This document shows positions 24,243-33,213 of a stretch of DNA of 55,437 nucleotides, in pieces (the stretch's first letter is position 1; each line of letters starts with the position of its first letter). The stretch lies in NCBI GenBank assembly GCA_902613595.1, contig CACMHY010000009.1, positions 1-55,437 on the forward strand, read 5' to 3'. Under the pieces are notes generated by a model. That model was not told the origin of the DNA. It searched no databases and saw only the letters and a list, made by a program, of their open reading frames with translations. Origin of the DNA: an uncultured Bacteroidota bacterium (GTDB lineage Bacteria; Bacteroidota; Bacteroidia; Flavobacteriales; Flavobacteriaceae). The translations under genes were made by a program, and so were the position numbers.

Positions 24243-25316
24243 TCAATAAATTTTAATTCTTGGATCAAGGTAAACATATATTAAATCCACTACAATATTA
24301 ATTATAATAAACATTAATGCAATTACTAAAACTGAACCCATTACGACAGGAATATCAAGGTTATTTAATGCTCCAACAATCTCTTTTCCAAGACCTTTCC
24401 AACCAAAGATATATTCAACAAAAATTGCACCTGCTAGAAGTGAAGCAAACCAGCCGGAGATTGCTGTAATTACTGGATTTATTGAATTTCTCAATGCATG
24501 CTTAAAAATTACTTCATACTTAGTAAGCCCTTTTGATAAAGCAGTTTTTATGTAGTCCTGTGATAATACATCTATCAAATTATTTCTTACTAGTTGCGTT
24601 ATTATTGCTAAAGGACGTATGCCCAAAACTATAGAAGGAAGCAATAAGTTCTTTATTACTATGTTATATTTTTCTCCAAAATCATCCAACTCATATAAGC
24701 TTCCAGTCATATTTAGATTAGTGTAGGAATGAAGTAAGTAACCAAAAAACCATGAAAATAAAATTGCGCTGAAAAAGGAGGGTACACTCATACCCAAAGT
24801 ACTAAAAAGTGTTAAAAATCGATCAATCCAATGATCCCTGAATAAAGTTGCAGTAATACCAAAAAAGAAACCCCCGAAAACTGCTACAATCATCGAAGAT
24901 AAAGCAAGTATGGCAGTGTTCGGTAAAGTTTCATATAAAATTGAAGAAATTGTCTTTCCTCTTCTTTGATAGGATGTCCTCAAATATGGATATTTTAAAA
25001 CAATAACCTTTTTTCTAAATTCAAATAAAGATATTCCGCCGTAGAGTTCTTTGTTGTAATAAGAAAACTCATTTTTTATATTACTATGTATTGATAATGG
25101 AGATAGATCATTTAAATAGAAAAAATATTGGTCTAGTAACGGTAAATTAAAACCATATTTATTTTTTAAAATCTCAATTTGTTCACTTGTTTGGTTTTTG
25201 TCTAGCATCATTTCTGCAGGATCACCTGGAAGTACTGAAAACATAAAAAAAACTAAACTCGCTACACCGAACAAAGAAAAAAAACCTTGTGAAATTCTAC
25301 TAATTAGGTAATTCAT
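24243..25316 (-). CDS. ABC transporter permease, DppB/OppB type
   Basis: 357 residues. TM1 is in the first 30 residues and is followed by VLPGDPAEMMLDKN, the classic DppB start. The BPD_transp_1 domain covers ~130-355 with the EAA-like loop DYIKTALSKGLTKYEVIFKHALRN. A second permease, ATPase and binding protein are not nearby, so it is an orphan here. It overlaps the DUF1599 gene (ATGA) and is followed at once by tpiA, so it is expressed with housekeeping genes. A peptide substrate is assumed from the family. Confidence 0.88.
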   Translation of the reverse strand: MNYLISRISQGFFSLFGVASLVFFMFSVLPGDPAEMMLDKNQTSEQIEILKNKYGFNLPLLDQYFFYLNDLSPLSIHSNIKNEFSYYNKELYGGISLFEFRKKVIVLKYPYLRTSYQRRGKTISSILYETLPNTAILALSSMIVAVFGGFFFGITATLFRDHWIDRFLTLFSTLGMSVPSFFSAILFSWFFGYLLHSYTNLNMTGSLYELDDFGEKYNIVIKNLLLPSIVLGIRPLAIITQLVRNNLIDVLSQDYIKTALSKGLTKYEVIFKHALRNSINPVITAISGWFASLLAGAIFVEYIFGWKGLGKEIVGALNNLDIPVVMGSVLVIALMFIIINIVVDLIYVYLDPRIKIY

Positions 25317-25852
25317 TTGTTTTCTAGAAGAATAAGTGCAAATATTGCATAGTTTGCTATATCTTGATAGTTTGCCTCAATGCCCTCACTAACGGATGTT
25401 TTTCCATTATTTTCTTCAATTTGTTTAATTCTCAAAAGCTTCTGTAAAATCAGATCTGTAAAAGAAGCAATTCTCATATCTTTCCATGCCTCATCATAAT
25501 CATGATTTTTATTTTTCATTAGTTCAAATGTCCTTATTACTTGTTTATCAAAATGTTCTATTGCAGATTTTGTGTTCAAATCTGGTTTTTCAGCTATACC
25601 TAATTTAATTTGTATAAGCGATATAATTGAATAATTAACAATACCAATAAACTCTGAATCTTGCCCTTCGTCAACTTTTCTTTTTGCCAAGATTTGTAAA
25701 TTCCTTATTCTTTGTGCTTTTATAAATATCTGGTCAGTAAGTGAAGTTAGCCTTAAAATTCTCCAAGAAGTACCATAATCACTTAATTTTTTTTCAAACA
25801 ATTTACGGCATTTAACAACAATTTTTTTGTACTTTTTATCAGTACCCTCCAT
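25313..25852 (-). CDS. DUF1599 protein with internal duplication
   Basis: 179 residues, no signal. Two similar halves: KLSDYGTSWRILRLTSLTDQIFIKAQRIRNLQ and NHDYDEAWKDMRIASFTDLILQKLLRIKQIE, each with D-Y-[GD]-x-[SA]-W and R-[IL]-x-S-[LF]-T-D-x-[IL]. The duplication resembles MazG/nucleotide-pyrophosphohydrolase-like helical bundles, but no function is established. It is conserved beside folP and tpiA in Flavobacteriia (recalled synteny). It shares ATGA with the permease gene. Confidence 0.88.
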   Translation of the reverse strand: MEGTDKKYKKIVVKCRKLFEKKLSDYGTSWRILRLTSLTDQIFIKAQRIRNLQILAKRKVDEGQDSEFIGIVNYSIISLIQIKLGIAEKPDLNTKSAIEHFDKQVIRTFELMKNKNHDYDEAWKDMRIASFTDLILQKLLRIKQIEENNGKTSVSEGIEANYQDIANYAIFALILLENK

Positions 25853-25987
25853 TTAATTAAATTTGATATAAATTTCTAATTTATTTCAATAAAATCTCTA
25901 AAACATTCAAAATTTATTAAAAAGAAATACACATCCAATTTACTAAACATTAAGGGCAACATAATTGATTTAAAGTCACCCAAAATA

Positions 25988-26758
25988 ATGGGTATTCTTA
26001 ACCTAACAGAAGATTCTTTTTATGACGGAGGAAAATACAACAGTTTAAAAAAATGTTTGTTACAATGCGAAAAAATGATCAAAGAAGGGGCTCATTTTAT
26101 CGATATTGGTGTTCACACAAGTAAACCAGGGAGTAAAATCATAGACCCTAAACATGAAAAAAGACTTCTTCTTCCCTACCTAGATGAAATTTTAAAAGAA
26201 TTTAACGAAGTTTATTTTTCAATAGATACTTATAACAGCGAGATAGCAAAAATATCAATCGAAATGGGTATTAGTATCATTAATGATATTTCAGCTGGAA
26301 GCATTGATGATCAAATGTTTTCAATATTGAGTAAATATGACGTCCCATATGTTATAATGCACATGAAAGGAAAACCAGATGTAATGCAAAAAAAGCCACA
26401 TTATAATAATGTAACTAAAGAAATTATTGATTTTCTGAGCAAAAAAATCAAACATGCAAACAAATTAGGGATAAATAATATAATAATCGATCCTGGATTT
26501 GGATTTGGTAAAAGCGAGTCACATAATTATGAATTATTAAAAAATCTTAGGGATTTAAAAAAATTTAATTATCCAATTCTCGTAGGCCTTTCAAGAAAGT
26601 CAATGATCTATAAGAAATTAAATGCCTCACCTGAGTTTGCGTTGAATGGAACAACTGCTGTTCATGCATGGGCTTTGGAAAGAGGTGCAAAAATTTTAAG
26701 AGTACATGATGTAAAAGAAGCAAAAGAATGTATTACCTTGTGGAAATCACTCCAATAG
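25988..26758 (+). CDS. folP: Dihydropteroate synthase (true start probably further upstream)
   Basis: Condenses p-aminobenzoate with dihydropterin pyrophosphate in folate synthesis. From the first ATG: MGILNLTEDSFYDGGKY, GAHFIDIGVHTSKPG (pABA loop), NDISAG, MHMKGKPDVMQ, IIDPGFGFGK, GLSRKSMIYK. The usual TRPG motif reads TSKPG. The frame stays open upstream to a stop at 25877, and the preceding codons read NIKGNIIDLKSPKI, matching the normal FolP N-terminus, yet contain no ATG, GTG or TTG; ATT at 25949 is the best-placed start candidate. Coordinates are given from the ATG only. Confidence 0.93.
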   Translation: MGILNLTEDSFYDGGKYNSLKKCLLQCEKMIKEGAHFIDIGVHTSKPGSKIIDPKHEKRLLLPYLDEILKEFNEVYFSIDTYNSEIAKISIEMGISIINDISAGSIDDQMFSILSKYDVPYVIMHMKGKPDVMQKKPHYNNVTKEIIDFLSKKIKHANKLGINNIIIDPGFGFGKSESHNYELLKNLRDLKKFNYPILVGLSRKSMIYKKLNASPEFALNGTTAVHAWALERGAKILRVHDVKEAKECITLWKSLQ

Positions 26759-26787
26759 TTTTTTTAATTTTGTGAAAATTTAGTGCG

Positions 26788-27576
26788 TTGAATATTGCAG
26801 ATTTTGTTGATTTTTCTTTCGTCGATATAATTGATATTCTCCTAGTAGCTTTGTTACTTTTCTATTTGTACAAATTAGTTAAGGGAACCGTTGCTATTAA
26901 TATTTTTATCGGTATAGTTATAGTATATCTTATTTGGAAGCTAACCGACCTATTAAATATGGATGTATTAAGTAACTTGTTAGGTAAATTTATCAGTGTA
27001 GGTTTTTTTGCACTTATTGTAGTTTTTCAACAAGAAATTAGAAAGTTTTTATTACTTCTAGGATCAACAAATTTTACAAATAGACGAAATGTTATTCGTT
27101 ATTTTAAATTTTTGAATCAAGGTAGAGAATCATCTAATTTAGATATAAACGTTCTGATTAATTCTTGCTCAGAAATGTCAAAGAGTAAAACGGGAGCGAT
27201 AATTGTACTACAAAAAAATAATTCCTTAGACTTCACATTAAATGAGAGTAATTTCACCCAAATAAAATTAACACCACAAGTCCTTGAAAGTATTTTTTTT
27301 AAAAATAGTCCATTGCATGATGGTGCTATTTTGATAGAAAACAACCAAATCATTGCTACTAGAGTTATTTTACCAGTTAGTGATAGCCCAAATGTTCCCT
27401 CTAGATATGGTCTTAGACACAGAGCAGCACTTGGAATTTCTGAAAAAACAGATTCTTTAGTGATAGTCATTTCTGAGCAGACCGGAAAGCTTGTGTATGT
27501 CAAGAATGGTGAATTTATCAAAATAAAATCTCCTGAGGAGTTGAAGGAAAAATTAATTCCGGATCTAAACGAATAA
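26788..27576 (+). CDS. cdaA: Diadenylate cyclase CdaA
   Basis: Makes cyclic di-AMP from two ATP at the inner membrane. 262 residues: three transmembrane segments in the first ~95, then the DAC domain with PLHDGAILIENN (DGA motif) and SRYGLRHRAALGISE (RHR motif). Start is TTG at 26788, 29 bp after folP, giving the normal N-terminus (IADFVDFSFVDIIDILLVALLL). It is likely co-transcribed with folP. Confidence 0.95.
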   Translation: MNIADFVDFSFVDIIDILLVALLLFYLYKLVKGTVAINIFIGIVIVYLIWKLTDLLNMDVLSNLLGKFISVGFFALIVVFQQEIRKFLLLLGSTNFTNRRNVIRYFKFLNQGRESSNLDINVLINSCSEMSKSKTGAIIVLQKNNSLDFTLNESNFTQIKLTPQVLESIFFKNSPLHDGAILIENNQIIATRVILPVSDSPNVPSRYGLRHRAALGISEKTDSLVIVISEQTGKLVYVKNGEFIKIKSPEELKEKLIPDLNE

Positions 27577-27580
27577 ACAT

Positions 27581-29350
27581 TTATATAGAAGAAAGCTCTT
27601 TTGAAAACTGTACTTCATAAAGATTTGAATAATGCCCACCTGAGATTTTAATTAGTTCCTCATGAGTACCCTGCTCAACAATTTTTCCATTTTCTAAAAC
27701 CACTATTTTATCAGCGTTCATAATTGTTGTCAAACGATGAGCAATGATTATAGATGTTTTGCCATTCGTTATTGTTTTGATTGCCTGTTGAATTGAATCT
27801 TCTGTATAACTATCGACCGATGAAGTTGCCTCATCAAGTACCAAAATTGAAGGCTCTATTAAATATGCTCTCAAAAAAGCAATTAATTGTCTCTGGCCTG
27901 CAGATAACATTATTCCACGCTCTTTTACATTATAATTGTACCCACCTGGTAGTGATTCAATAAATTCGTGTACACCAAGTTCCTTAGATGCACTTATAAC
28001 TTTATCCCTACTGATTTTTTCATTGAAAAGTGTGATGTTGTTATATAAGCTGTCAGCAAATAGAAATACATCTTGCAACACTACTGAAATATGATTCCTT
28101 AATGAAAAAAGATCAAAATTTTTGATAGAAACATCATCAATTAGTATGTCGCCATGTTTAAAATCGTAAAACCTACAAAGCAAATTAATTATGGTAGATT
28201 TTCCTGAACCTGTAGCACCAACAATTGCGATTCTTTCACCTTTTCTAATATTTAGAGAAAAATTGTTAATCACAGTCTCTCCAGGAACATATGAAAATTT
28301 CAATTTTTCAAAACTAATTTTTCCTTGAATCGATTTTGGAATCAAACTACCATTATTTTTTATATCACTATTGGTTTCTAAAATTTGAAAAATTCTTTCG
28401 GCAGCCACCATACCCATCTGTAATGAGTTAAATTTGTCCGCAATTTGCCTTAATGGCCTAAACAACATCTGTGACATTTGAATAAACAGAAAAATAACTC
28501 CCAGTGAAATCATTCCATTAGAGACAACATTCAGTCCTCCATACCAAACAATTAATCCAATAGTGACAGATGAAGCAATTTCAGCAATTGGAAAAAAAAT
28601 TGAATTAAACCAAACAGTTTTTAACCAGGCTTTTTTATGTTTTTCATTAATTGCAAGAAAGCTTTTGTACTCAAGTTTTTCTCTATTGAATATTTGAACT
28701 ACTCTAATTCCGCTCAAGCGCTCTTGAACAAATGAATTTAAACTTGCAACTTGAAATCTAACTTCTTCAAAAGCTTTTTTCATAGACTTTTGAAAAAGTC
28801 TAGTTGCATAAATAATTATCGGAAGAACTGAAAAAACGATCAAAGATAGTTCCCAGTCAACATAAAGCATAACAAGTATCACAAGAGTCATTTTTAATAA
28901 GTCGGCAATTATCATGAATAAGCCTTGGGAAAAAATACTTGCGATTGTTTCAATATCACTAACTGATCTTGTCACTAAACGACCTATCGCTGTTTTATCA
29001 AAATATGCCATTTTGAAATTTATAATCTTATCAAATAACCTTAGCCTTAGATCTTTTATTACGCTTTGACCCAACCAATTAGCATAGAAAACAAAAAGAA
29101 ATTGAAAAATAACTTCTAGCAATAATGTTGCAAGCATAAGAAATATAAAAAATAACATTCCCGAATAATCTTTTAGCCTGATGTAATCGTCAACAATAAT
29201 TTTTAAAAAGTAAGGTGTTAAAGTTGAAAAAAATGAAAGTGAAATAGCAGCAAAAACAACAAAACGATAAGTCAATTTATAAGGAGATATAAAGGCCTTT
29301 AATTTTTTAAAAAGTTCAAAATCAAAAATTTTACCGGCTAAATCACTCAT
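27581..29350 (-). CDS. ABC exporter, fused membrane and ATPase domains (MsbA-like)
   Basis: About 589 residues. Six-TM ABC membrane domain (~25-310), then an ATPase domain: Walker A IVGATGSGKSTI, Q-loop VVLQDVFLFADSL, signature LSAGQRQLI, Walker B PSILVLDEATSSVD and switch His in IIIAHRLTT. The signature reads LSAGQ rather than LSGGQ. ATG at 29350 overlaps the truA stop by 8 bp (ATGAGTGA), so they are translationally coupled. Lipid export is the usual role of this subgroup. Confidence 0.92.
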   Translation of the reverse strand: MSDLAGKIFDFELFKKLKAFISPYKLTYRFVVFAAISLSFFSTLTPYFLKIIVDDYIRLKDYSGMLFFIFLMLATLLLEVIFQFLFVFYANWLGQSVIKDLRLRLFDKIINFKMAYFDKTAIGRLVTRSVSDIETIASIFSQGLFMIIADLLKMTLVILVMLYVDWELSLIVFSVLPIIIYATRLFQKSMKKAFEEVRFQVASLNSFVQERLSGIRVVQIFNREKLEYKSFLAINEKHKKAWLKTVWFNSIFFPIAEIASSVTIGLIVWYGGLNVVSNGMISLGVIFLFIQMSQMLFRPLRQIADKFNSLQMGMVAAERIFQILETNSDIKNNGSLIPKSIQGKISFEKLKFSYVPGETVINNFSLNIRKGERIAIVGATGSGKSTIINLLCRFYDFKHGDILIDDVSIKNFDLFSLRNHISVVLQDVFLFADSLYNNITLFNEKISRDKVISASKELGVHEFIESLPGGYNYNVKERGIMLSAGQRQLIAFLRAYLIEPSILVLDEATSSVDSYTEDSIQQAIKTITNGKTSIIIAHRLTTIMNADKIVVLENGKIVEQGTHEELIKISGGHYSNLYEVQFSKELSSI

Positions 29351-30098
29351 TACGTAGGTAAATATTATCTGGGTATTCAATATCCTTTAAGAATAATCCT
29401 TTTGCTGGGACTGAAAAGCCAGCTAAAGATCTGTTTTTATTTTCAATTATTTTTGATAAATCATCTACAGTTTTCTTTTTTAAACCAATATCTAATAAAG
29501 TACCTACAATTGCACGGACCATATTGCGGAGAAATCGATTCGCTGTTATTTTAAATTTGTAACCATTCTGCAAAAGAGTCCATTCTGCAAAACTTATTTT
29601 ACATTTGAATGTTTTGACGTCTGTTTTCGTCTTCGAGAAACACTCAAAGTCATCATGTTTTAAAAGTACCTTAGTAGCTTCTTTCATCAAATTTAAGTCT
29701 ATTGTTTGCTCTAAGCTATAATGAAAATCGTTTCCAAAGGGTGTTTTTTTTAAACTAATAAAATATTCATATGTTCTGGATATTGCGTCAAATCTTGCAT
29801 GTGCGTCATCTTTAACTCTTTTTATTGAATTAATTGAAATATCTTGAGGTAAAAATTGATTAAGTTTGTATGTAAAGTTGTTGTCCAATTTTGTATCAAA
29901 TTTAATATCAAAATGAGCGACCATTTTATTAGCATGAACGCCAGAATCAGTTCGGCCAGACGCAGTAAGCTTTATTGGCTCTTTTAATAAAGTTGACATT
30001 GCAACCTCCATTTCCTCTTGAACAGTTAGGGCATTTGACTGAAATTGCCATCCATGATAATTTGTACCTTTATATGAAAAATTTATAAAAAAACGCAC
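29343..30098 (-). CDS. truA: tRNA pseudouridine synthase A
   Basis: Isomerises uridines 38-40 in tRNA anticodon arms. 251 residues: FSYKGTNYHGWQFQ, then GRTDSGVHA with catalytic Asp51, RTYEYFISLKK, and FLRNMVRAIVGTLLDIG at the C-terminal part. The start is GTG at 30098 (VRFFINFSYKG). It overlaps the downstream ABC exporter gene by 8 bp. Confidence 0.95.
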   Translation of the reverse strand: MRFFINFSYKGTNYHGWQFQSNALTVQEEMEVAMSTLLKEPIKLTASGRTDSGVHANKMVAHFDIKFDTKLDNNFTYKLNQFLPQDISINSIKRVKDDAHARFDAISRTYEYFISLKKTPFGNDFHYSLEQTIDLNLMKEATKVLLKHDDFECFSKTKTDVKTFKCKISFAEWTLLQNGYKFKITANRFLRNMVRAIVGTLLDIGLKKKTVDDLSKIIENKNRSLAGFSVPAKGLFLKDIEYPDNIYLRNE

Positions 30099-30115
30099 TC
30101 TTCATTGTTTTTAAT

Positions 30116-30147
30116 CAAATATAGTTTGAATTAATTCTTTGACACAA
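30116..30147 (-). promoter_or_regulatory. truA promoter
   Basis: Minus strand: TTG (30147-30145) and TATATTTG (30123-30116), 21 bp apart, 17 bp before the truA GTG. Confidence 0.6.
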
Positions 30148-30206
30148 TTAAAACAACATCGCATACCAAATTTATAGTATGTTTAAATAACTTAAACTTA
30201 TCTGCT

Positions 30207-30713
30207 CTGAAAAATATTTTACTCCTTTCTGATACACATGGCTATTTAGATGAGAATATGCTATCATATGTAAAAAATACGGATGAAGTTTGGCACGCAG
30301 GAGATATCGGAAATAGAATAGTAATTGACAAATTGAAATCGCTGAAGTCAACTAAAGCAGTTTACGGAAATATTGATTGTAACAAGGTCCGTAAGCTAAC
30401 TAAAAAAATTTTAGCCTTTGATTGTGAAGGAATTAGAGTTGTTATAACTCACATTGCTGGCTATCCTAGTAGATATGATAAAAATGCAATTGAAATAATC
30501 CAGAGATATAGTCCAAAATTATTTATTTGCGGTCACTCACATATATTAAAAATTATGCGAGATAAAAAATATGGTCACATACATTTTAATCCTGGTGCAG
30601 CCGGAATAAGTGGGTTCCATGAAAAAAGGACAATGTTAAAATTTACTTTAGATGAAGGCAAAATCAAAAACCTATATGTAATTGAACTTAATAATAATCA
30701 AAAAATTATCTAA
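30207..30713 (+). CDS. YfcE/MJ0936-type metallophosphoesterase, start codon CTG
   Basis: A two-metal phosphodiesterase of about 168 residues. The first motif, LLLSDTHGYLD (D-x-H), lies upstream of the first ATG (30258); in that frame the only plausible start is CTG at 30207, giving KNILLLSDTHG, the typical N-terminus. Later motifs are intact: HAGDIGN, YGNIDCNK, THIAGYPSRYD and CGHSHI, then FNPGAAGISG. Without the upstream part a metal-binding strand would be lost. It is divergent from truA and overlaps DUF4293 by 8 bp at the tails. Confidence 0.88.
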   Translation: MKNILLLSDTHGYLDENMLSYVKNTDEVWHAGDIGNRIVIDKLKSLKSTKAVYGNIDCNKVRKLTKKILAFDCEGIRVVITHIAGYPSRYDKNAIEIIQRYSPKLFICGHSHILKIMRDKKYGHIHFNPGAAGISGFHEKRTMLKFTLDEGKIKNLYVIELNNNQKII

Positions 30714-31083
30714 GTCTATCAATTGATCTAATTAACTTTTCATCTCTTATAATTGACCTACGAGCCAAAAAAATAAAAAACTGTTTGATAATTAACAAAA
30801 ATGGTATAGTATAAACTAAATCGATATATATCTTGTTTAAAAGATTATATGTTATGAATAAAAAAACTACCAAGTTTGAAATTATAAGCAATAAACAAAC
30901 TAATGATTGAAAACCCCTTTTTTTATAAAAAAAAATGATAAAAAATAAAATTATTGATGAAATCAAAAAAAAATGGGATTTGCTTATAATTGTATTTTCT
31001 AATAGTTTGAATGTATACTTATAAATGAAGAATGATAGAAATGAACTTAAAAATAAATAAACTGTCTGTATGCGTTGAATCAT
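30706..31083 (-). CDS. DUF4293 membrane protein
   Basis: 125 residues with four hydrophobic helices and the family start MIQRIQTVYLFLSSFLSF. It ends with a basic tail (SIIRDEKLIRSIDRLR). DUF4293 proteins sit next to rho in many Bacteroidota and have no known function. Divergent from rho here. Confidence 0.85.
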   Translation of the reverse strand: MIQRIQTVYLFLSSFLSFFIYKYTFKLLENTIISKSHFFLISSIILFFIIFFYKKRGFQSLVCLLLIISNLVVFLFITYNLLNKIYIDLVYTIPFLLIIKQFFIFLARRSIIRDEKLIRSIDRLR

Positions 31084-31113
31084 ATTAATTTTTTATAAAA
31101 TTAATTTTTTTTT
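31084..31113 (+). terminator. AT-rich hairpin with T run
   Basis: ATTAATTTT (31084-31092), loop TTAT, AAAATTAAT (31097-31105), then T to 31113. It resembles a plus-strand terminator for transcripts running past the metallophosphoesterase gene, but the stem has no GC pairs, so it is uncertain. Confidence 0.3.
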
Positions 31114-31172
31114 AAACTTAAATATTTTAAATAAAATTTGTATTATTGCTAACCACAACACTTTATAATCAT

Positions 31173-31195
31173 AAATCTGATACCATTTCAGATTT
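31173..31195 (+). promoter_or_regulatory. Hairpin in the rho leader
   Basis: AAATCTGA (31173-31180), loop TACCATT, TCAGATTT (31188-31195), ending 21 nt before the rho ATG. It could affect rho translation or be part of autoregulation. Confidence 0.4.
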
Positions 31196-31216
31196 TGTCA
31201 ATAACCACTAAACTTA

Positions 31217-32749
31217 ATGTACGAATTAGCAAATCTTAAAACAAAGAAATTATCTGAATTACAGGATATAGCAAAAAATATTGGACTGAAGGGTTCGGCT
31301 GGTCTTAAAAAACTAGAATTAATTTACCAAATAGTTGATTTTATAGCTTCTAAACCTGAAGATGATCAAAAGCAAGCTCCTCAAAATAAAGAAAAACTAA
31401 AATCAGTCAATAAGGCTGATTTTGAGAAAAAAACAATAAGTAAAATTTTGCCTGTTCAGAAAATAAGAAATAAAGTTAGTTCTGACAATGAACAAAATAA
31501 TCATCAAAAAGAAAATCAGAATAGTGGTCATTTTTCAAGAAATAATTCTCAAAAAAATAAACCAAATAATAGACTAGAACATAATAACCACAATAAAGAC
31601 AACAAAAGTAGATATAGACAGCCAGACTTCGAATTTGATGGTATTGTTGTAACTGAAGGTGTTCTTGAAATGATGTCAGAAGGATATGGTTTTTTGAGAT
31701 CCTCTGATTACAACTATTTGTCTTCTCCAGATGATGTATATGTGTCACAGTCTCAGATTAGATTATTTGGGCTAAAAACAGGTGATACAGTCCTAGGTTC
31801 GGTAAGACCCCCTAAAGAAGGTGAAAAATATTTCCCCTTGATAAAAGTAGATAAAATCAATGGTTTAGACCCTAAAGTTGTAAGGGACAGAGTGTCGTTT
31901 GAGCATCTGACTCCTCTATTCCCTGACGACAAATTTAAAATTGCGGAAAAACAGAGTACAATTTCCTCTAGAATTATGGACTTATTTTGTCCTATTGGTA
32001 AAGGCCAGCGTGGAATGATAGTTTCACAACCCAAAACTGGTAAAACAATGTTACTTAAGGACATAGCAAATTCAATTGCAGCAAACCATCCAGAAGTGTA
32101 TCAACTAATTTTATTGATAGACGAAAGGCCTGAGGAAGTTACAGATATGCAAAGAAATGTCGACGGTGAGGTAGTTGCATCAACATTTGATGAACCAGCT
32201 GAAAGACATGTAAAAGTTGCAAATATTGTTTTAGAAAAAGCAAAAAGGTTGGTTGAATGTGGTCATGATGTCGTTATACTTTTGGATTCGATAACACGTT
32301 TAGCAAGGGCTTACAATACAGTCCAACCAGCTTCAGGTAAAATTTTAAGTGGTGGAGTGGACGCAAATGCTTTACATAAACCAAAACGTTTTTTTGGAGC
32401 AGCACGCAATATTGAAAATGGTGGCTCACTGTCGATAATTGCCACTGCATTAACTGAGACAGGCTCAAAAATGGATGAAGTTATTTTTGAAGAGTTTAAA
32501 GGTACAGGTAATATGGAGCTCCAATTAGATCGACGCATCGCGAACAGAAGAATTTTCCCTGCTATTGATTTGGTTTCATCAAGTACTCGTCGTGATGACT
32601 TATTGCTTGATGAAAACACAATAAAACGCATGTGGATAATGAGGAAATATTTAGCTGATATGAATCCAGTTGAGGCAATGGAATTTATTAATGACAAATT
32701 CACAAGAACCCAAAATAATGAAGAGTTCTTAATTTCAATGAATTCATAA
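31217..32749 (+). CDS. rho: Transcription termination factor Rho
   Basis: A hexameric RNA-dependent ATPase that ends transcription. 510 residues: Rho-N helical domain (1-45, [20 protein letters not shown]), a long Asn/Lys/Gln-rich linker (~48-135) typical of Bacteroidota Rho, the cold-shock-like RNA-binding domain (~140-215, [14 protein letters not shown]), and the RecA-type motor with Walker [10 protein letters not shown] at ~269-277, [10 protein letters not shown], the Walker B strand [16 protein letters not shown] and the Q/R-loop region ([22 protein letters not shown]). A hairpin precedes the start. Confidence 0.97.
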   Translation: MYELANLKTKKLSELQDIAKNIGLKGSAGLKKLELIYQIVDFIASKPEDDQKQAPQNKEKLKSVNKADFEKKTISKILPVQKIRNKVSSDNEQNNHQKENQNSGHFSRNNSQKNKPNNRLEHNNHNKDNKSRYRQPDFEFDGIVVTEGVLEMMSEGYGFLRSSDYNYLSSPDDVYVSQSQIRLFGLKTGDTVLGSVRPPKEGEKYFPLIKVDKINGLDPKVVRDRVSFEHLTPLFPDDKFKIAEKQSTISSRIMDLFCPIGKGQRGMIVSQPKTGKTMLLKDIANSIAANHPEVYQLILLIDERPEEVTDMQRNVDGEVVASTFDEPAERHVKVANIVLEKAKRLVECGHDVVILLDSITRLARAYNTVQPASGKILSGGVDANALHKPKRFFGAARNIENGGSLSIIATALTETGSKMDEVIFEEFKGTGNMELQLDRRIANRRIFPAIDLVSSSTRRDDLLLDENTIKRMWIMRKYLADMNPVEAMEFINDKFTRTQNNEEFLISMNS

Positions 32750-32775
32750 ATATAATGTTTGTAAGTTTAATTTAC

Positions 32776-33030
32776 TCACTTTAAAGAAATAACGTGTTTT
32801 GTGAGTTTAGATTTTAAATTACCAGCTTTATTTTTATGTATTACATTTTTTTTGGATAATTTGTCAATAAGAGATATAACTTCAGGTAATAATTTCTTAG
32901 CCTCGTTTTTTGAGGTAATACTTTTGAGCTTTTTAATTGCATTTCTGGTTGTTTTGTGTTGAAAACGGTTTAGTATTCTCTTTTTGTTATTTGATCTAAT
33001 TCGTTTTAGGGTGGATTGATGATTTGCCAT
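32776..33030 (-). CDS. rpsT: 30S ribosomal protein S20
   Basis: 84 residues, strongly basic: ANHQSTLKRIRSNNKKRILN start, RNAIKKLKSIT middle, and HKNKAGNLKSKLTKHVISLK end, all S20 hallmarks. Binds 16S rRNA early in 30S assembly. It lies 19 bp downstream of tRNA-Glu on the same strand and may share its transcript. It converges on rho with 26 bp between. Confidence 0.96.
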   Translation of the reverse strand: MANHQSTLKRIRSNNKKRILNRFQHKTTRNAIKKLKSITSKNEAKKLLPEVISLIDKLSKKNVIHKNKAGNLKSKLTKHVISLK

Positions 33031-33049
33031 ATAATTAATTAAATAATAG

Positions 33050-33121
33050 TAGCCCGTAGGGGAGTCGAACCCCTCTTTCCAGGATGAAAACCTGGCGTCC
33101 TAACCGATAGACGAACGGGCC
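33050..33121 (-). tRNA. tRNA-Glu(TTC)
   Basis: Minus strand, 72 nt: acceptor GGCCCGT pairing with ACGGGCT (G1-U72 wobble), anticodon stem CCAGG/CCTGG with loop TTTTCAT (anticodon TTC), T arm AGGGG-TTCGACT-CCCCT, discriminator A. CCA is not encoded. Confidence 0.93.
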
Positions 33122-33213
33122 ATAATTTTAGAGCGCAAATTTACATGTAAAAATATTATTAAGCAAGAGTAATAAAACTATTACTGTAGAGAAATAATAA
33201 AACATTTCCTGAG

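Noticed and set aside
32274-32703. Two minus-strand frames opposite rho
   Set aside because: Both mirror the RecA-type motor of rho and show no protein family features.
33050-33121. Apparent one-base deletion in the T stem of tRNA-Glu
   Set aside because: Rechecking the register against the rpsT start showed four G in a row, so the T stem is complete and the tRNA is normal.
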